Of a DNA stretch of 34,256 nucleotides, positions 24,703-32,880 are shown in pieces. The stretch lies in the NCBI GenBank assembly GCA_943324745.2, contig CALPMT020000034.1:1-34256 (forward strand), in the 5' to 3' direction. Under the pieces are notes generated by a model. It was not told the origin of the DNA. It made no database searches and was given only the letters and a program-made list of their open reading frames with translations. This DNA comes from Chitinophaga pinensis (GTDB taxonomy: Bacteria > Bacteroidota > Bacteroidia > Flavobacteriales_D > Crocinitomicaceae). Position 1 is the stretch's first letter, and each line of letters starts with the position of its first letter. The position numbers and the translations under genes were made by a program.

Positions 24703-25350
24703 TTACCGAACTATCCCTACCAAAACCCCCATATTAATATACATCCCTGTAAAATCTATTTGGTAATTATTACGATAGTGAGTAAACTGTTGCTCATCCG
24801 CATATTTACTCAAAAAGAAACCTCCTCCTATATAAGTATCTAGACAAATGATATCACGAACTATCTTTTGATAACCTAACACATATCCCATATACCCTAA
24901 ATTCAAATTTCGCTTGATTTCTTTCGTCTCATTTTCGACCATAGAAGTTAAATTTAAACGACGATAAAATAATTCTGACCCTATATAAAATCCTTTCAAT
25001 TGTTTACTTGGAAATTTAGCTAAATACTTCCTAACCTGAATATTAATACCATAACCTAATGCTTCAACATTCGCTAATGTGTAAGTTTTATTTGCACTTA
25101 CGTCCTTATAAGTAAATTCTTGCGCATTCAAATAAGGCTTAGCCAAACCTCTAGTAGAAGCATAGGTCCCCATTAGACCTATATTTATAGAATAATTAGG
25201 AGAAATCAAATGCTCATGCGTAAGCTGTATCGTTCCTTGTGCTGCACGAAAAAGATCTAACTTTATATTTTTAGTTCCATGATTAGATACGTCTTGACCA
25301 AAGACAGTAAAGACAGCACTTAAAAAGATCAAAAAAATTAATCCTCGCAT
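24703..25350 (-). CDS. Outer-membrane beta-barrel protein (tandem copy 2)
   Basis: This is a 215-residue protein with a signal peptide (MRGLIFLIFLSAVFTVFGQ). The frame reaches 25401, but the signal fixes the start at 25350. The mature part alternates polar and hydrophobic residues (YSINIGLMGTYAS, GYGINIQVRKYL, GFYIGSELFYRRLNL), fitting a small 8-strand-like barrel. It resembles the gene 4 bp upstream in length, layout and C-terminus: FTHYRNNYQIDFTGMYINMGVLVGIV here against FTRYRGISNLDYSGVIPRFGVTIGII there. The two are tandem duplicates in one operon. Ligand and role are unknown. Confidence 0.65.
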   Translation of the reverse strand: MRGLIFLIFLSAVFTVFGQDVSNHGTKNIKLDLFRAAQGTIQLTHEHLISPNYSINIGLMGTYASTRGLAKPYLNAQEFTYKDVSANKTYTLANVEALGYGINIQVRKYLAKFPSKQLKGFYIGSELFYRRLNLTSMVENETKEIKRNLNLGYMGYVLGYQKIVRDIICLDTYIGGGFFLSKYADEQQFTHYRNNYQIDFTGMYINMGVLVGIVR

Positions 25351-25354
25351 TAAA

Positions 25355-25987
25355 TCAATGTTGTATGATACCAATAGTAACACCAAAACGAGGAATAACA
25401 CCTGAATAATCTAAGTTAGATATTCCTCTATAACGAGTAAAAGATGTTTCTCCATCAACTTGTGACAAACGTAATCCCCCACCAAAATTCACATCAACAG
25501 TGAATATCTGATTTACAAAAACCTGACAACCTATAAGTACGCCAAAATAATAAACATTATAACTAGACTTTGTTTCATTTGAAAGCATTGAATATGTTCC
25601 TGAAGTAGGATCTAATGTTTCGGTTGAAGTCATTTCATAAGAATTTATTCTCCTAAACATAAATTGTGAAGCTAAATATATCGGATAATTCGTCTGAAAA
25701 CTGCCTTTCCCTAAATAATTACGATATTGTAATTCAGCACCATAACCGATATTCTCTTTAGGACTTCCCATACTAGAACCGTATGTAGCGATACCATTCA
25801 CAAGTATAGACTTACGGCTACCTATCGGAAACTCAGCACCCGTCCAAAATGTACCCCCGAAAAAACGAAGCACATCATTTTTTACAATATATTTAATTGT
25901 ATCGTTTTTAGGATACTTGATACCTTGTGCATAACTAATCGAACTAGCAATTAAAATAAGTAAAGAACTCAAAATTAAATTTTTCAT
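25355..25987 (-). CDS. Outer-membrane beta-barrel protein (tandem copy 1)
   Basis: This is a 210-residue protein with a signal peptide (MKNLILSSLLILIASSISYAQ). The ATG at 25987 is chosen over one at 26005 because it begins the signal. Barrel-like strands follow (GYGAELQYRNYLG, YLASQFMFRRINSYEM, YYFGVLIGCQVFV), ending FGVTIGII. A perfect Bacteroidetes promoter (26003-26032) lies just upstream, so this is the first gene of a two-gene operon with its paralog. No family name can be given with certainty; it resembles DUF3575-like outer-membrane proteins. Confidence 0.65.
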   Translation of the reverse strand: MKNLILSSLLILIASSISYAQGIKYPKNDTIKYIVKNDVLRFFGGTFWTGAEFPIGSRKSILVNGIATYGSSMGSPKENIGYGAELQYRNYLGKGSFQTNYPIYLASQFMFRRINSYEMTSTETLDPTSGTYSMLSNETKSSYNVYYFGVLIGCQVFVNQIFTVDVNFGGGLRLSQVDGETSFTRYRGISNLDYSGVIPRFGVTIGIIQH

Positions 25988-26002
25988 AGTACATTTTTTC
26001 TT

Positions 26003-26032
26003 CAAATTTAATGTTAAACATCAAAAATTCAA
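26003..26032 (-). promoter_or_regulatory. Promoter of the twin barrel operon
   Basis: The minus strand reads TTG (26030-26032), a 19-bp spacer, then TAAATTTG (26003-26010), an exact match to TTG-N19-TAnnTTTG. The box ends 15 bp before the ATG at 25987, giving a short leader. Confidence 0.65.
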
Positions 26033-26077
26033 TCCTAGATAAATATTAATATGAAATTACTAGCAATCTTGTAAATT

Positions 26078-26875
26078 CTAATGTAATTTATTCATTCTTA
26101 CTTTTGCACTATAATAATTTCTAAACCAAATCGGAACTCTACCAACCTCTCTAATATCCCAATGTTTTGAACCATCTTTTCCAAGTTTAAAACTTGCAAA
26201 CAAATTAAAATCCTTCCCTTCTGCAGAATTATCAAAATAATAAGAACGATAGGCTAATTGTGAAGCTTCATACATTAAATCCATAGTACGTAAATAACGA
26301 CTTCTAATTTTATCTTCTGGAACATCATGACCAAGTTGCTTAACCCGAACCTCTTTCACGCGATAAACATTAATCTCAGGATCTTCTGTAGAAACAAAAT
26401 AAAAATAAACCTTGTACCCTTGAGCTTTGGCCTCCTGAATAAAGTCCAATTTACCACGATGTGAAAATACAGTCTCAAAAGAAAATTTCTTATGAGATCG
26501 AAGCAAAACTGTGCGAATATAAGTAGCTAATAATTGTGCGAAACGTTCACGAAAATGTTGATCTAATAAGTGAACAACATTTCCATCTAACGAAAACATA
26601 GATCTCAATTTGAATTCGTTTAAATCACCTAAAACTAATCCAGACAAAAGTACAATTGATATAAACTCTTCGTTATCAAACAATACTTGGTAATTACTAA
26701 AGTTACAACCTTTATCCTGTAAGTCCTTTGCAATATCATCGGCGTTTAGATAAATTCCAAAATCCAAAGGTGTGCCATTTTCTTTTTTATAGGAACGTAA
26801 CGAGTTGATGATAGAACTCTTTCCAGATCCATTTGGTCCTGCAAAAATTCGAAGTCGTAATGTTTCGCTAGTCAA
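26078..26875 (-). CDS. Zeta-toxin-like P-loop kinase
   Basis: This is a 265-residue cytoplasmic protein with Walker A GPNGSGKSS (residues 13-21), the substrate-side motif YLNADDIAKDLQ, FSFETVFSH and the zeta-family signature GHDVPEDKIRSRYLRTMDLM. Zeta toxins phosphorylate UDP-N-acetylglucosamine, blocking peptidoglycan synthesis; many chromosomal relatives are uncharacterised and may use other substrates. The start overlaps the end of a small upstream gene by 8 bp, the usual antitoxin-then-toxin order. The C-terminal 60 residues (HWDIREVGRVPIWFRNYY) extend past the kinase core. Toxicity is inferred only. Confidence 0.75.
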   Translation of the reverse strand: MTSETLRLRIFAGPNGSGKSSIINSLRSYKKENGTPLDFGIYLNADDIAKDLQDKGCNFSNYQVLFDNEEFISIVLLSGLVLGDLNEFKLRSMFSLDGNVVHLLDQHFRERFAQLLATYIRTVLLRSHKKFSFETVFSHRGKLDFIQEAKAQGYKVYFYFVSTEDPEINVYRVKEVRVKQLGHDVPEDKIRSRYLRTMDLMYEASQLAYRSYYFDNSAEGKDFNLFASFKLGKDGSKHWDIREVGRVPIWFRNYYSAKVRMNKLH

Positions 26876-27083
26876 GCGCTAAAGGAAAATTGGAAGAATC
26901 CGGTAATTCAACTAACACAACAATTCTTCCATCTTTAAATTCGCGTACGATTTGATTGCCTGCTTTCTTAACAATCGATCCCGCTAATTCAAAAGCAACA
27001 GAAGATGCTAATCTAACTGCCTTTTCAGATTTACTTACTAATAAACGCTTTGTAAGATATGACTTGTCAATCCGATTACTCAT
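26868..27083 (-). CDS. Small putative antitoxin partner of the zeta-like kinase
   Basis: This is a 71-residue protein starting at an ATG at 27083. The frame extends to a TTG at 27116, but that would leave only 1 bp to the preceding gene, and the ATG is better. It has a charged helical N-terminal half (SKSEKAVRLASSVAFELAGSIVKKAGNQ) and a C-terminal strand pair (EFKDGRIVVLVELPD). No known domain was recognised. The 8-bp overlap with the kinase start implies coupled translation. The antitoxin role is inferred from size, order and overlap. Confidence 0.55.
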   Translation of the reverse strand: MSNRIDKSYLTKRLLVSKSEKAVRLASSVAFELAGSIVKKAGNQIVREFKDGRIVVLVELPDSSNFPLALD

Positions 27084-27117
27084 ATTCAAAAATACTTTTT
27101 TTTGATCGAATTTCAAA

Positions 27118-27768
27118 CTATTTTTTACATTGTGACAAAAAATACAAATTTCGTTTTTCGCCCCAATAAGGAACTAAAATATTGCCATTCAACTGATTAA
27201 CAAACAATTCTTTCGCTTTCTCTAAATATTCCAAGGCATTCTTTGCTCCTCCTCCAAACATCTTTGGTGTAAAAAAAACCGCAACTCCTTTCAAATGATA
27301 TATACGAGGATTTAAAGGATTAATCGCTTTTGCCGAATCTATATTTGCATTAAAAATATCTCCTTGCTTTTTCCAACGACTACCACCATCAACAACCAAA
27401 CGTGCATTAGCTATTAATGCAGCTAAAATATATGTTTCTTCATTTTTAGGTTGTAATTGCTTAACTTTAAGTAAAAAATCATCTGCAACATCCAAATACA
27501 TATCTCTCGTGTCTTTATCTATTTCTTTTTCTCTATAAGAAATCATAGCCTTGGAATAAGCAGCATAATAATTAACAGCAAAATTTTCAGACTCCATATT
27601 AGCCATTAGTTCCAATTTTGACGAGGCCGCCATTTTTTTAGAAAATACCTGTGTGGTATCAAATTCTAAAAATGTCGCAGTTAATTTTTCTTCCAGTGTT
27701 TGTGCTTTTAGTGAACTCAATCCTGTAATTAATAGTATTAATAATACTGTATTTTTCATTGTTTTCAT
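27118..27768 (-). CDS. Exported TPR-like partner of the TonB receptor
   Basis: This is a 216-residue protein with a signal peptide (MKTMKNTVLLILLITGLSSLKAQ). The start at 27768 avoids overlap with the receptor gene; the ATGs at 27759 and 27786 are also possible. The mature part is all helical, with TPR-like pairs (AAYSKAMISYREKEIDK, AKAINPLNPRIYHLKGVAVFF, NALEYLEKAKELF). The gene lies 7 bp after the TonB receptor stop, so the two are co-transcribed. It may help the receptor handle its ligand in the periplasm; the ligand is unknown. Confidence 0.65.
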   Translation of the reverse strand: MKTMKNTVLLILLITGLSSLKAQTLEEKLTATFLEFDTTQVFSKKMAASSKLELMANMESENFAVNYYAAYSKAMISYREKEIDKDTRDMYLDVADDFLLKVKQLQPKNEETYILAALIANARLVVDGGSRWKKQGDIFNANIDSAKAINPLNPRIYHLKGVAVFFTPKMFGGGAKNALEYLEKAKELFVNQLNGNILVPYWGEKRNLYFLSQCKK

Positions 27769-27775
27769 TATAAAA

Positions 27776-29935
27776 TTATAAATCATCTTGATTAAACTGT
27801 GTAAATGAAAAATTCATCCCCACAAAGATCGAACGGTACATCGGTGGTACAATTGGATAGCTTGACTTCCCATCCATAGAATAACGATAACCCAATACAT
27901 TCTTAGTATTCAACATATTATCCAAACTTACATAAAATACTGCAAACACTTTTTTAAATGACTTTAAATAAGAAGCGGTCATCGCTAAATTTTGATAATC
28001 CTTCACATGATCAGATAAAAAATTAACCGTAGGTGATGGATTGTAATAAGGTCTTCCGCTTGAATAATTATAACTGAAGGAAAAATTTGTATTTATCTTC
28101 TCAACCAAATATTTTAAAATAATATTTAAATTATTTTTCGAAACATAATCTGGTGTTACTTTATCCGTATAATTTTGGTACAATCGCTTCGTGTCTATAA
28201 AACTATAAGAAATCCAATAGTCTAGATTCTTTACACTCTCTTTATCGCGCCAAAAAACATCTATTCCTTGTGCGTATCCACTGCCTGTATTATCTAAAAC
28301 ACCAAAATCTGTGCGAAATTGGTTTGGTGTATAAGCAACTCCTTTTTCTCGAATTAACTGCTGATAATCTTTATAATATCCTTCTAAACGAAATACCCTA
28401 CCCTTTTTCATATATTGGTAATTCAACATATAATGTATCGACTTTTGAAAATCAGGACGATAACCTTGAATCAAATAATTTACTGCAGCAGTCTGGTAAA
28501 ATGACCCTCCTGCAAAAGATAATTGGGTGTTTTTTCCTGTACGGATTGCAAAGGATAAACGTGGTACCAAATTTCCTTTTGCTAATAGTTGTGAATATTC
28601 ACCTCTAACCCCTGGTTTCAATGCAAATTTACGGCCTATTTTAAACTCAGCTTCTGTATAACCTGCAGACAATAATTCATCGAATTTTCCGAATGTCATA
28701 TCGTATTTTTGAATATATGAAATTCGTTGGATTTCAGTACCAACTAACACATTAAATTTCTTATTTGCTTCATATCGTAATTCAGCACGGCCTTGTACAC
28801 GACCATCATTCTTATAAATATTAAACAATCCAAAACCGATATCGTCTGTATTATTACTGAACGAAAATGCCGTAAAATAATTTAATTTGTTAGTCGCTGC
28901 GTAAGTAAATGATGAATTAAAATAAGTATTCTCATTCTCTAAATTATAGTTTATTTTTGTCCCAGGAACCATTGGATTATTAATCTCAATTCCAGATTTG
29001 GAAAAAGATTTGGAAAAATTCATTTTAAATAATCCTTTATCGTTGTCTAATTTTGAGATCCAACGCGTAGAAAAGGTTCCTCCTTGCGGTACTTTATAAA
29101 ATTTAACATTTGTAGGTGTCAACCCATAAAAAGGCGCTAAATTTTGGTAATTACCCGAATATTCGATCGCATTTTTCTCCATTAGCTTTGTACCCGAAAC
29201 AGAAATACCTGCCATATTTGCTCCGACATTCAAATTGCTTTTCTCAGGTAAATCATTTGTTTGTAAATCCAAAACCGCGGATAATGCTTGACCATAGCGA
29301 GCTGTGTAACCACCACTACTGAAAGAGGTGCCTTTAAATTGAAAAGGATTAAATCGACTTCGTTGAGACACTCCTGGAACACTACTCTGAAAAGCATTTT
29401 GCGCAATCATACCGTCAATAATCATCGAACTTTCATTCACATCACCACCTCGTACCATTAATCCTGTCTGATCCCCCCCATTGCGCTGAACACCCGGTAA
29501 AGTCTGAATAGCTCCGACTATATCTCCTTGTCCTCCAGCTGTAGTAACAATATCTAAGGGCTTTAGTACCGCAACACTTCGTTCATTAGAAGCTTCAATC
29601 ATTCCTGCTGAAATCACCACTTCCTCCAACATTTTTTCTGGGAAAGTCATCACCAAATTCAAAACTAACTCTTTATCCGACAAATCGATAGGCTTTTTTA
29701 TCTTTTGCAAGCCAATACTTGAAACAATCAATGTATCTACTCCGACTCTATTTACAACAAATGAAAATTCTCCTAACTCTGAAGAAACACTTCCAACTTT
29801 TGCTAATTTCACAAAAATATTAGCGTACATGACTGGTTTACCATTTTCGTCTTTCAATGTACCCTTTACTATTGTTTGTGCATTTAACATTCCCGCAAAC
29901 AATACAAAAACAATTAACCCTAAAAATCTCATCAT
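27776..29935 (-). CDS. TonB-dependent receptor with CarboxypepD-like N-terminal domain
   Basis: This is a 719-residue outer-membrane receptor; the ATGs at 29935 and 29932 are adjacent. After the signal peptide (MMRFLGLIVFVLFAGMLNAQ) comes a carboxypeptidase-regulatory-like domain (VKGTLKDENGKPVMYANIFV) and the plug (DIVGAIQTLPGVQRNGGDQ, LMVRGGDVNESSMIIDGM). A 22-strand-type barrel follows, ending FVGMNFSFTQFNQDDL. It is shorter than SusC proteins and has no SusD neighbour, so it more likely takes up a small ligand such as a siderophore, cobalamin or peptide than a polysaccharide. It is followed by its TPR-like partner. No promoter box was recognised upstream. Confidence 0.88.
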   Translation of the reverse strand: MMRFLGLIVFVLFAGMLNAQTIVKGTLKDENGKPVMYANIFVKLAKVGSVSSELGEFSFVVNRVGVDTLIVSSIGLQKIKKPIDLSDKELVLNLVMTFPEKMLEEVVISAGMIEASNERSVAVLKPLDIVTTAGGQGDIVGAIQTLPGVQRNGGDQTGLMVRGGDVNESSMIIDGMIAQNAFQSSVPGVSQRSRFNPFQFKGTSFSSGGYTARYGQALSAVLDLQTNDLPEKSNLNVGANMAGISVSGTKLMEKNAIEYSGNYQNLAPFYGLTPTNVKFYKVPQGGTFSTRWISKLDNDKGLFKMNFSKSFSKSGIEINNPMVPGTKINYNLENENTYFNSSFTYAATNKLNYFTAFSFSNNTDDIGFGLFNIYKNDGRVQGRAELRYEANKKFNVLVGTEIQRISYIQKYDMTFGKFDELLSAGYTEAEFKIGRKFALKPGVRGEYSQLLAKGNLVPRLSFAIRTGKNTQLSFAGGSFYQTAAVNYLIQGYRPDFQKSIHYMLNYQYMKKGRVFRLEGYYKDYQQLIREKGVAYTPNQFRTDFGVLDNTGSGYAQGIDVFWRDKESVKNLDYWISYSFIDTKRLYQNYTDKVTPDYVSKNNLNIILKYLVEKINTNFSFSYNYSSGRPYYNPSPTVNFLSDHVKDYQNLAMTASYLKSFKKVFAVFYVSLDNMLNTKNVLGYRYSMDGKSSYPIVPPMYRSIFVGMNFSFTQFNQDDL

Positions 29936-29990
29936 ATAATTTTTGTTTCACAAACCATCTAATATTTCTGAAAGCGCGTAAATCAACACA

Positions 29991-30005
29991 ATGGACAAAG
30001 TCCAT
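29991..30005 (-). terminator. GGAC-type hairpin downstream of the DUF3820 gene
   Basis: ATGGAC-AAA-GTCCAT forms a perfect 6-bp stem with a 3-base loop, 6 bp past the DUF3820 stop and before the TonB receptor gene. It has the same GGAC/GTCC core as the hairpin at 21219-21235. Confidence 0.5.
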
Positions 30006-30011
30006 CACAAC

Positions 30012-30242
30012 TTATCTTCTTACCAAAGGATAGATTAACTTCTCCAAACCGTTCAACTTAATCTCCATCATCTGAGCCAACTGGTTTCCTAACTTTCCTT
30101 TTGGGAATCCTTTACTCTGATACCAAACCAAATAGTTCTCAGGAAGTTCAATCAATAATTTACCATCATACTTCCCGAAAGGCATACGCGCGTTAGCTAA
30201 CTCAATTAACTCTTTCCTACTATCACGTTGAAAATCATCCAA
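30012..30242 (-). CDS. DUF3820 family protein
   Basis: This is a 76-residue protein containing the full DUF3820 pattern: LIELANARMPFGKYDGKLLIELPENYLVW, then GFPKGKLGNQLAQMMEIKLNGLEKLIYPL. The ATG at 30185 would remove the conserved LIELANAR lead-in, and no in-frame ATG exists upstream before a stop, so a TTG start at 30242 is the best choice. Members are small proteins of unclear function, annotated as possible virulence-factor regulators. The gene has no close operon partners and ends at a strong hairpin. Confidence 0.82.
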   Translation of the reverse strand: MDDFQRDSRKELIELANARMPFGKYDGKLLIELPENYLVWYQSKGFPKGKLGNQLAQMMEIKLNGLEKLIYPLVRR

Positions 30243-30407
30243 AACTAAACTTCTAATATCAAGTCTTTATTAAAACCCTATTAAATCTATCACTCAAATT
30301 ACAGAAAACCTCATCCGAAATCAACGAACATCTAAACTCTAATGTCATTAATTCCAAGTACTTAAAATTCAAAATATAACACGAATGGGAACTTCCAATC
30401 GTTTATT

Positions 30408-30857
30408 CTACTGAGCTACAGTAGGCTGTTGAGTAACCGCTCTATACGTAAATGTCTCACAAATCTTTCTTCTTGCAAAACGTGTTTGGATATCTGATTG
30501 ACATAATTTTATATACAATTCTCTTGATACTCCAAAATATTCGTAACTATTACCATCCGAAAAATCAAGTCGCAATACTTGTCCTTTGTGATTAAAATCT
30601 ACCAATAAATTGGAAGAGATACTTTCAATATATTTATCCTTATTGGAGGCAGCAGTTTCAGGTGAAATACTCACTAAAAAATGATAACCTTCAATCACTT
30701 TTTTACTAACTTCTTCAGCTTCTAACTTTTTAACTTCTTCTTGAAATTTATCAGGATGATACTCTTTTACTAATTTTCGATAAGCATTCTTCAACTCAGC
30801 TAACGTAGTTGAACGTTCAGCACCATATAATTTTCTAAATTCTGTAATTCGCTTCAT
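30408..30857 (-). CDS. DnaJ-domain protein with C-terminal KTSC domain
   Basis: This is a 149-residue protein. Residues 6-65 form a J domain with the HPD motif at 34-36, needed to stimulate DnaK ATPase. Residues 85-140 match a KTSC domain (VLRLDFSDGNSYEYFGVSRELYIKLCQS, then FARRKICETFTYRAV). The start at 30857 is chosen because an ATG at 30896 would add a poorly conserved lead-in and lie next to the pepD stop. KTSC-J pairings are common in Bacteroidetes and their client is not known. It lies 58 bp from pepD. Confidence 0.8.
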   Translation of the reverse strand: MKRITEFRKLYGAERSTTLAELKNAYRKLVKEYHPDKFQEEVKKLEAEEVSKKVIEGYHFLVSISPETAASNKDKYIESISSNLLVDFNHKGQVLRLDFSDGNSYEYFGVSRELYIKLCQSDIQTRFARRKICETFTYRAVTQQPTVAQ

Positions 30858-30915
30858 GTTGTGTTTAGTTTTATCCTTGACAAAATGAAGTATCAAGAAA
30901 TTATTTTATTATTTA

Positions 30916-32373
30916 TTAATTTTTAGTAGGTATCTTAGTTAGTGTTTCTAATAAATAACCCCAATATTTTTGAACAGAAGAAATCTGTACTTTCTCATCC
31001 GGTGAATGTGCTGCACGTATATTTGGTCCAAAGGAAATCATGTCCATTCCTGGAAAATGTTTTCCTAATATTCCACACTCTAATCCTGCATGACAAGCCT
31101 TGATTTTTGGCTCTTCATTGTATCGTTGAATATACAAATCTTTCATAATAGTTAAGATTGGAGAATGTGCATTCGGTGACCAACCTGGATAATCTCCATT
31201 TTGAACAACTTCACAACCAATCAATTCAAAAGAAGACTTAACCATATTAGCGACGTCTTTTTTAGTGCTTTCGACACTACTGCGTTGTAAAGATTGGGTA
31301 GTAAAAGAACCATCTTTAATGATAACACGTGCCAAACTTGAAGAAGCTTCTACCAAACCATCAATATCCGGACTCATTCGAAAAACTCCATTTACAACAG
31401 AATATAGAGCATCTACAAATTTAATGGTCTCAGCTACTGAAACCGCCTCGGAAGGTAATTGAACTGATTTAAATTCAATCACTAATGCTTGCTCAACTGT
31501 TTTAAATTCAACTTTCAATTCTGCAGAAAAAGCCGCTAATAAACGCTCAATTGTAGATTGCTCTTTCGCAGAAAACACGATACTAGCTTTCGCTTCTCTT
31601 GGTATTGCATTTCTCAAGCTTCCTCCATCAAAGGATGAAATTCTAACTGAAGTATGATCCAGTAAATGCCTAACAATACGGGTCATCAATTTGTTCGCAT
31701 TACCTCGTCCTCGATGTATATCCATACCACTATGACCACCCAACAATCCTTTAATAGTAATCTCTATTGCTTGTGATTCGGGATCAACTTTCTCGTTAGA
31801 ATATAAATACGAAGAATTTGTATCGATCCCTCCTGCGCACCCAATAGACAACTCATCGTCATCTTCTGTATCTAAATTCAATAAAATAGTTCCAGAAATG
31901 TTTTTAGGATCAACATGAATTGCTCCTGTCATTCCAGTCTCTTCATCGATTGTAAATAATGCTTCAATCGCTGGATGTGGAATATCTGTCGACTCCAATA
32001 AAGCCATTATTGTTGCTACACCTATACCATTATCCGCACCCAAGGTTGTTCCATTTGCAGTTACCCAATCTCCTTCTATCAACATTTCAATTCCTTGTTG
32101 ATCAAAATCAAAAACAGTATCCCCATTTTTTTGGTGTACCATGTCTAAATGGGATTGAAGAACCACTGTAGCTCTATCTTCCATCCCTAGAGTTGCAGGC
32201 TTTTTAATGATAACATTATCAATGGCATCCTTGATAGTTTCTAAACCTAAACGTTTTCCAAATTCCATCATAAAAGCAACTACTCTCTCTTCTTTTTTAG
32301 AAGGTCTTGGAACTGCATTTAATTCTGCAAAATGATTCCACAATGCCTTTGGTTCTAAATTTTTTACTAACAT
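30916..32373 (-). CDS. pepD: Cytosol non-specific dipeptidase (aminoacyl-histidine dipeptidase)
   Basis: This is a 485-residue M20C metallopeptidase. Metal-site motifs are in place: VVLQSHLDMVH (His and Asp), TLGADNGIG (bridging Asp), TIDEETGMTG (catalytic Glu-Glu), LNLDTEDDDE and the C-terminal CHAGLECG plus GPNIRAAHSPDE. Length and order match PepD. It cleaves Xaa-His and other dipeptides in the cytoplasm to recycle amino acids. Its upstream region (32374-32509) holds a REP-like sequence and no clear promoter box. Confidence 0.93.
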   Translation of the reverse strand: MLVKNLEPKALWNHFAELNAVPRPSKKEERVVAFMMEFGKRLGLETIKDAIDNVIIKKPATLGMEDRATVVLQSHLDMVHQKNGDTVFDFDQQGIEMLIEGDWVTANGTTLGADNGIGVATIMALLESTDIPHPAIEALFTIDEETGMTGAIHVDPKNISGTILLNLDTEDDDELSIGCAGGIDTNSSYLYSNEKVDPESQAIEITIKGLLGGHSGMDIHRGRGNANKLMTRIVRHLLDHTSVRISSFDGGSLRNAIPREAKASIVFSAKEQSTIERLLAAFSAELKVEFKTVEQALVIEFKSVQLPSEAVSVAETIKFVDALYSVVNGVFRMSPDIDGLVEASSSLARVIIKDGSFTTQSLQRSSVESTKKDVANMVKSSFELIGCEVVQNGDYPGWSPNAHSPILTIMKDLYIQRYNEEPKIKACHAGLECGILGKHFPGMDMISFGPNIRAAHSPDEKVQISSVQKYWGYLLETLTKIPTKN

Positions 32374-32453
32374 ATTTTAATTTTTTAATTTTTTTTCTCT
32401 ACTACTCCGTCACTTACGTCACTCATATCTTCCTTCACTCGTCTCTTCCGTCA

Positions 32454-32502
32454 CATGTCACTTCGATTCCTGAAGCTAGTTTACCTTGAGCTTGTCGAAA
32501 AG
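32454..32502. repeat. REP-like dispersed intergenic repeat
   Basis: This segment contains CTTCGATTCCTGAAGC followed by CTTGAGCTTGTCGAA. It has nested inverted repeats: TTCGA...TCGAA (32462-32499) and AAGCT...AGCTT (32473-32493). The string TTGAGCTTGTCGAA closely resembles a repeat I recall as common between genes in many Bacteroidetes and other environmental bacteria. Its function is unknown. Confidence 0.5.
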
Positions 32503-32509
32503 AGGACCA

Positions 32510-32737
32510 TCACTTATTCTTGATAATCTTTTTCAAATACAAGTCCTCCACCTTCGTTCTTGCCCATGGTGTTCTTCGCAAAAAATGCAAACTGGACTTG
32601 ATGGTAGGATTATTATTAAAACAATTTATCGGAATTAAATAGCCTAAATGTTCCCATCCTAGTCTTTCGACTAAATCGGTTACTATCTGCTCTAATTTAA
32701 CTCCGTGTAAAGGATTGTTCTTTTGCTCTTCAGCCAT
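32510..32737 (-). CDS. VF530 family DNA-binding protein (DUF2132)
   Basis: This is a 75-residue basic protein that is nearly all family core: [33 protein letters not shown], then [23 protein letters not shown]. This is the conserved VF530 signature, and length matches the family. It binds DNA according to the family description; the cellular role is unclear. It stands alone between pepD and ettA, on the same strand. Confidence 0.9.
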   Translation of the reverse strand: MAEEQKNNPLHGVKLEQIVTDLVERLGWEHLGYLIPINCFNNNPTIKSSLHFLRRTPWARTKVEDLYLKKIIKNK

Positions 32738-32762
32738 TAATCTATTTGTTTTTTTAGACGTT

Positions 32763-32880
32763 GAATTTTATAAAAATAGTTTAATCGAGGCAGACAAAAA
32801 ATTAATTCCGCAGTTTACAATAGTAAATGAGGAAATTAATTTTGAGGTCGAACGAAGAAAAAACTATTTTTAGAGAATTC
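32763..32880 (-). repeat. Structured ~120-bp palindromic element, copy B
   Basis: This is the inverted counterpart of the element at 7803-7922. Outer arms read TAAAAATAGTTT (32771-32782) and AAACTATTTTTA (32861-32872), perfect over 12 bp, with a looser GAATT/AATTC pair outside them. The middle arms are AAATTAATT (32799-32807) and AATTAATTT (32834-32842). The inner palindrome is TTTACAATAGTAAA (32814-32827), and the internal loop sequences CCGCAG and TGAGGA are the exact complement of copy A. The element abuts the ettA stop codon and overlaps it by one base. Confidence 0.75.
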
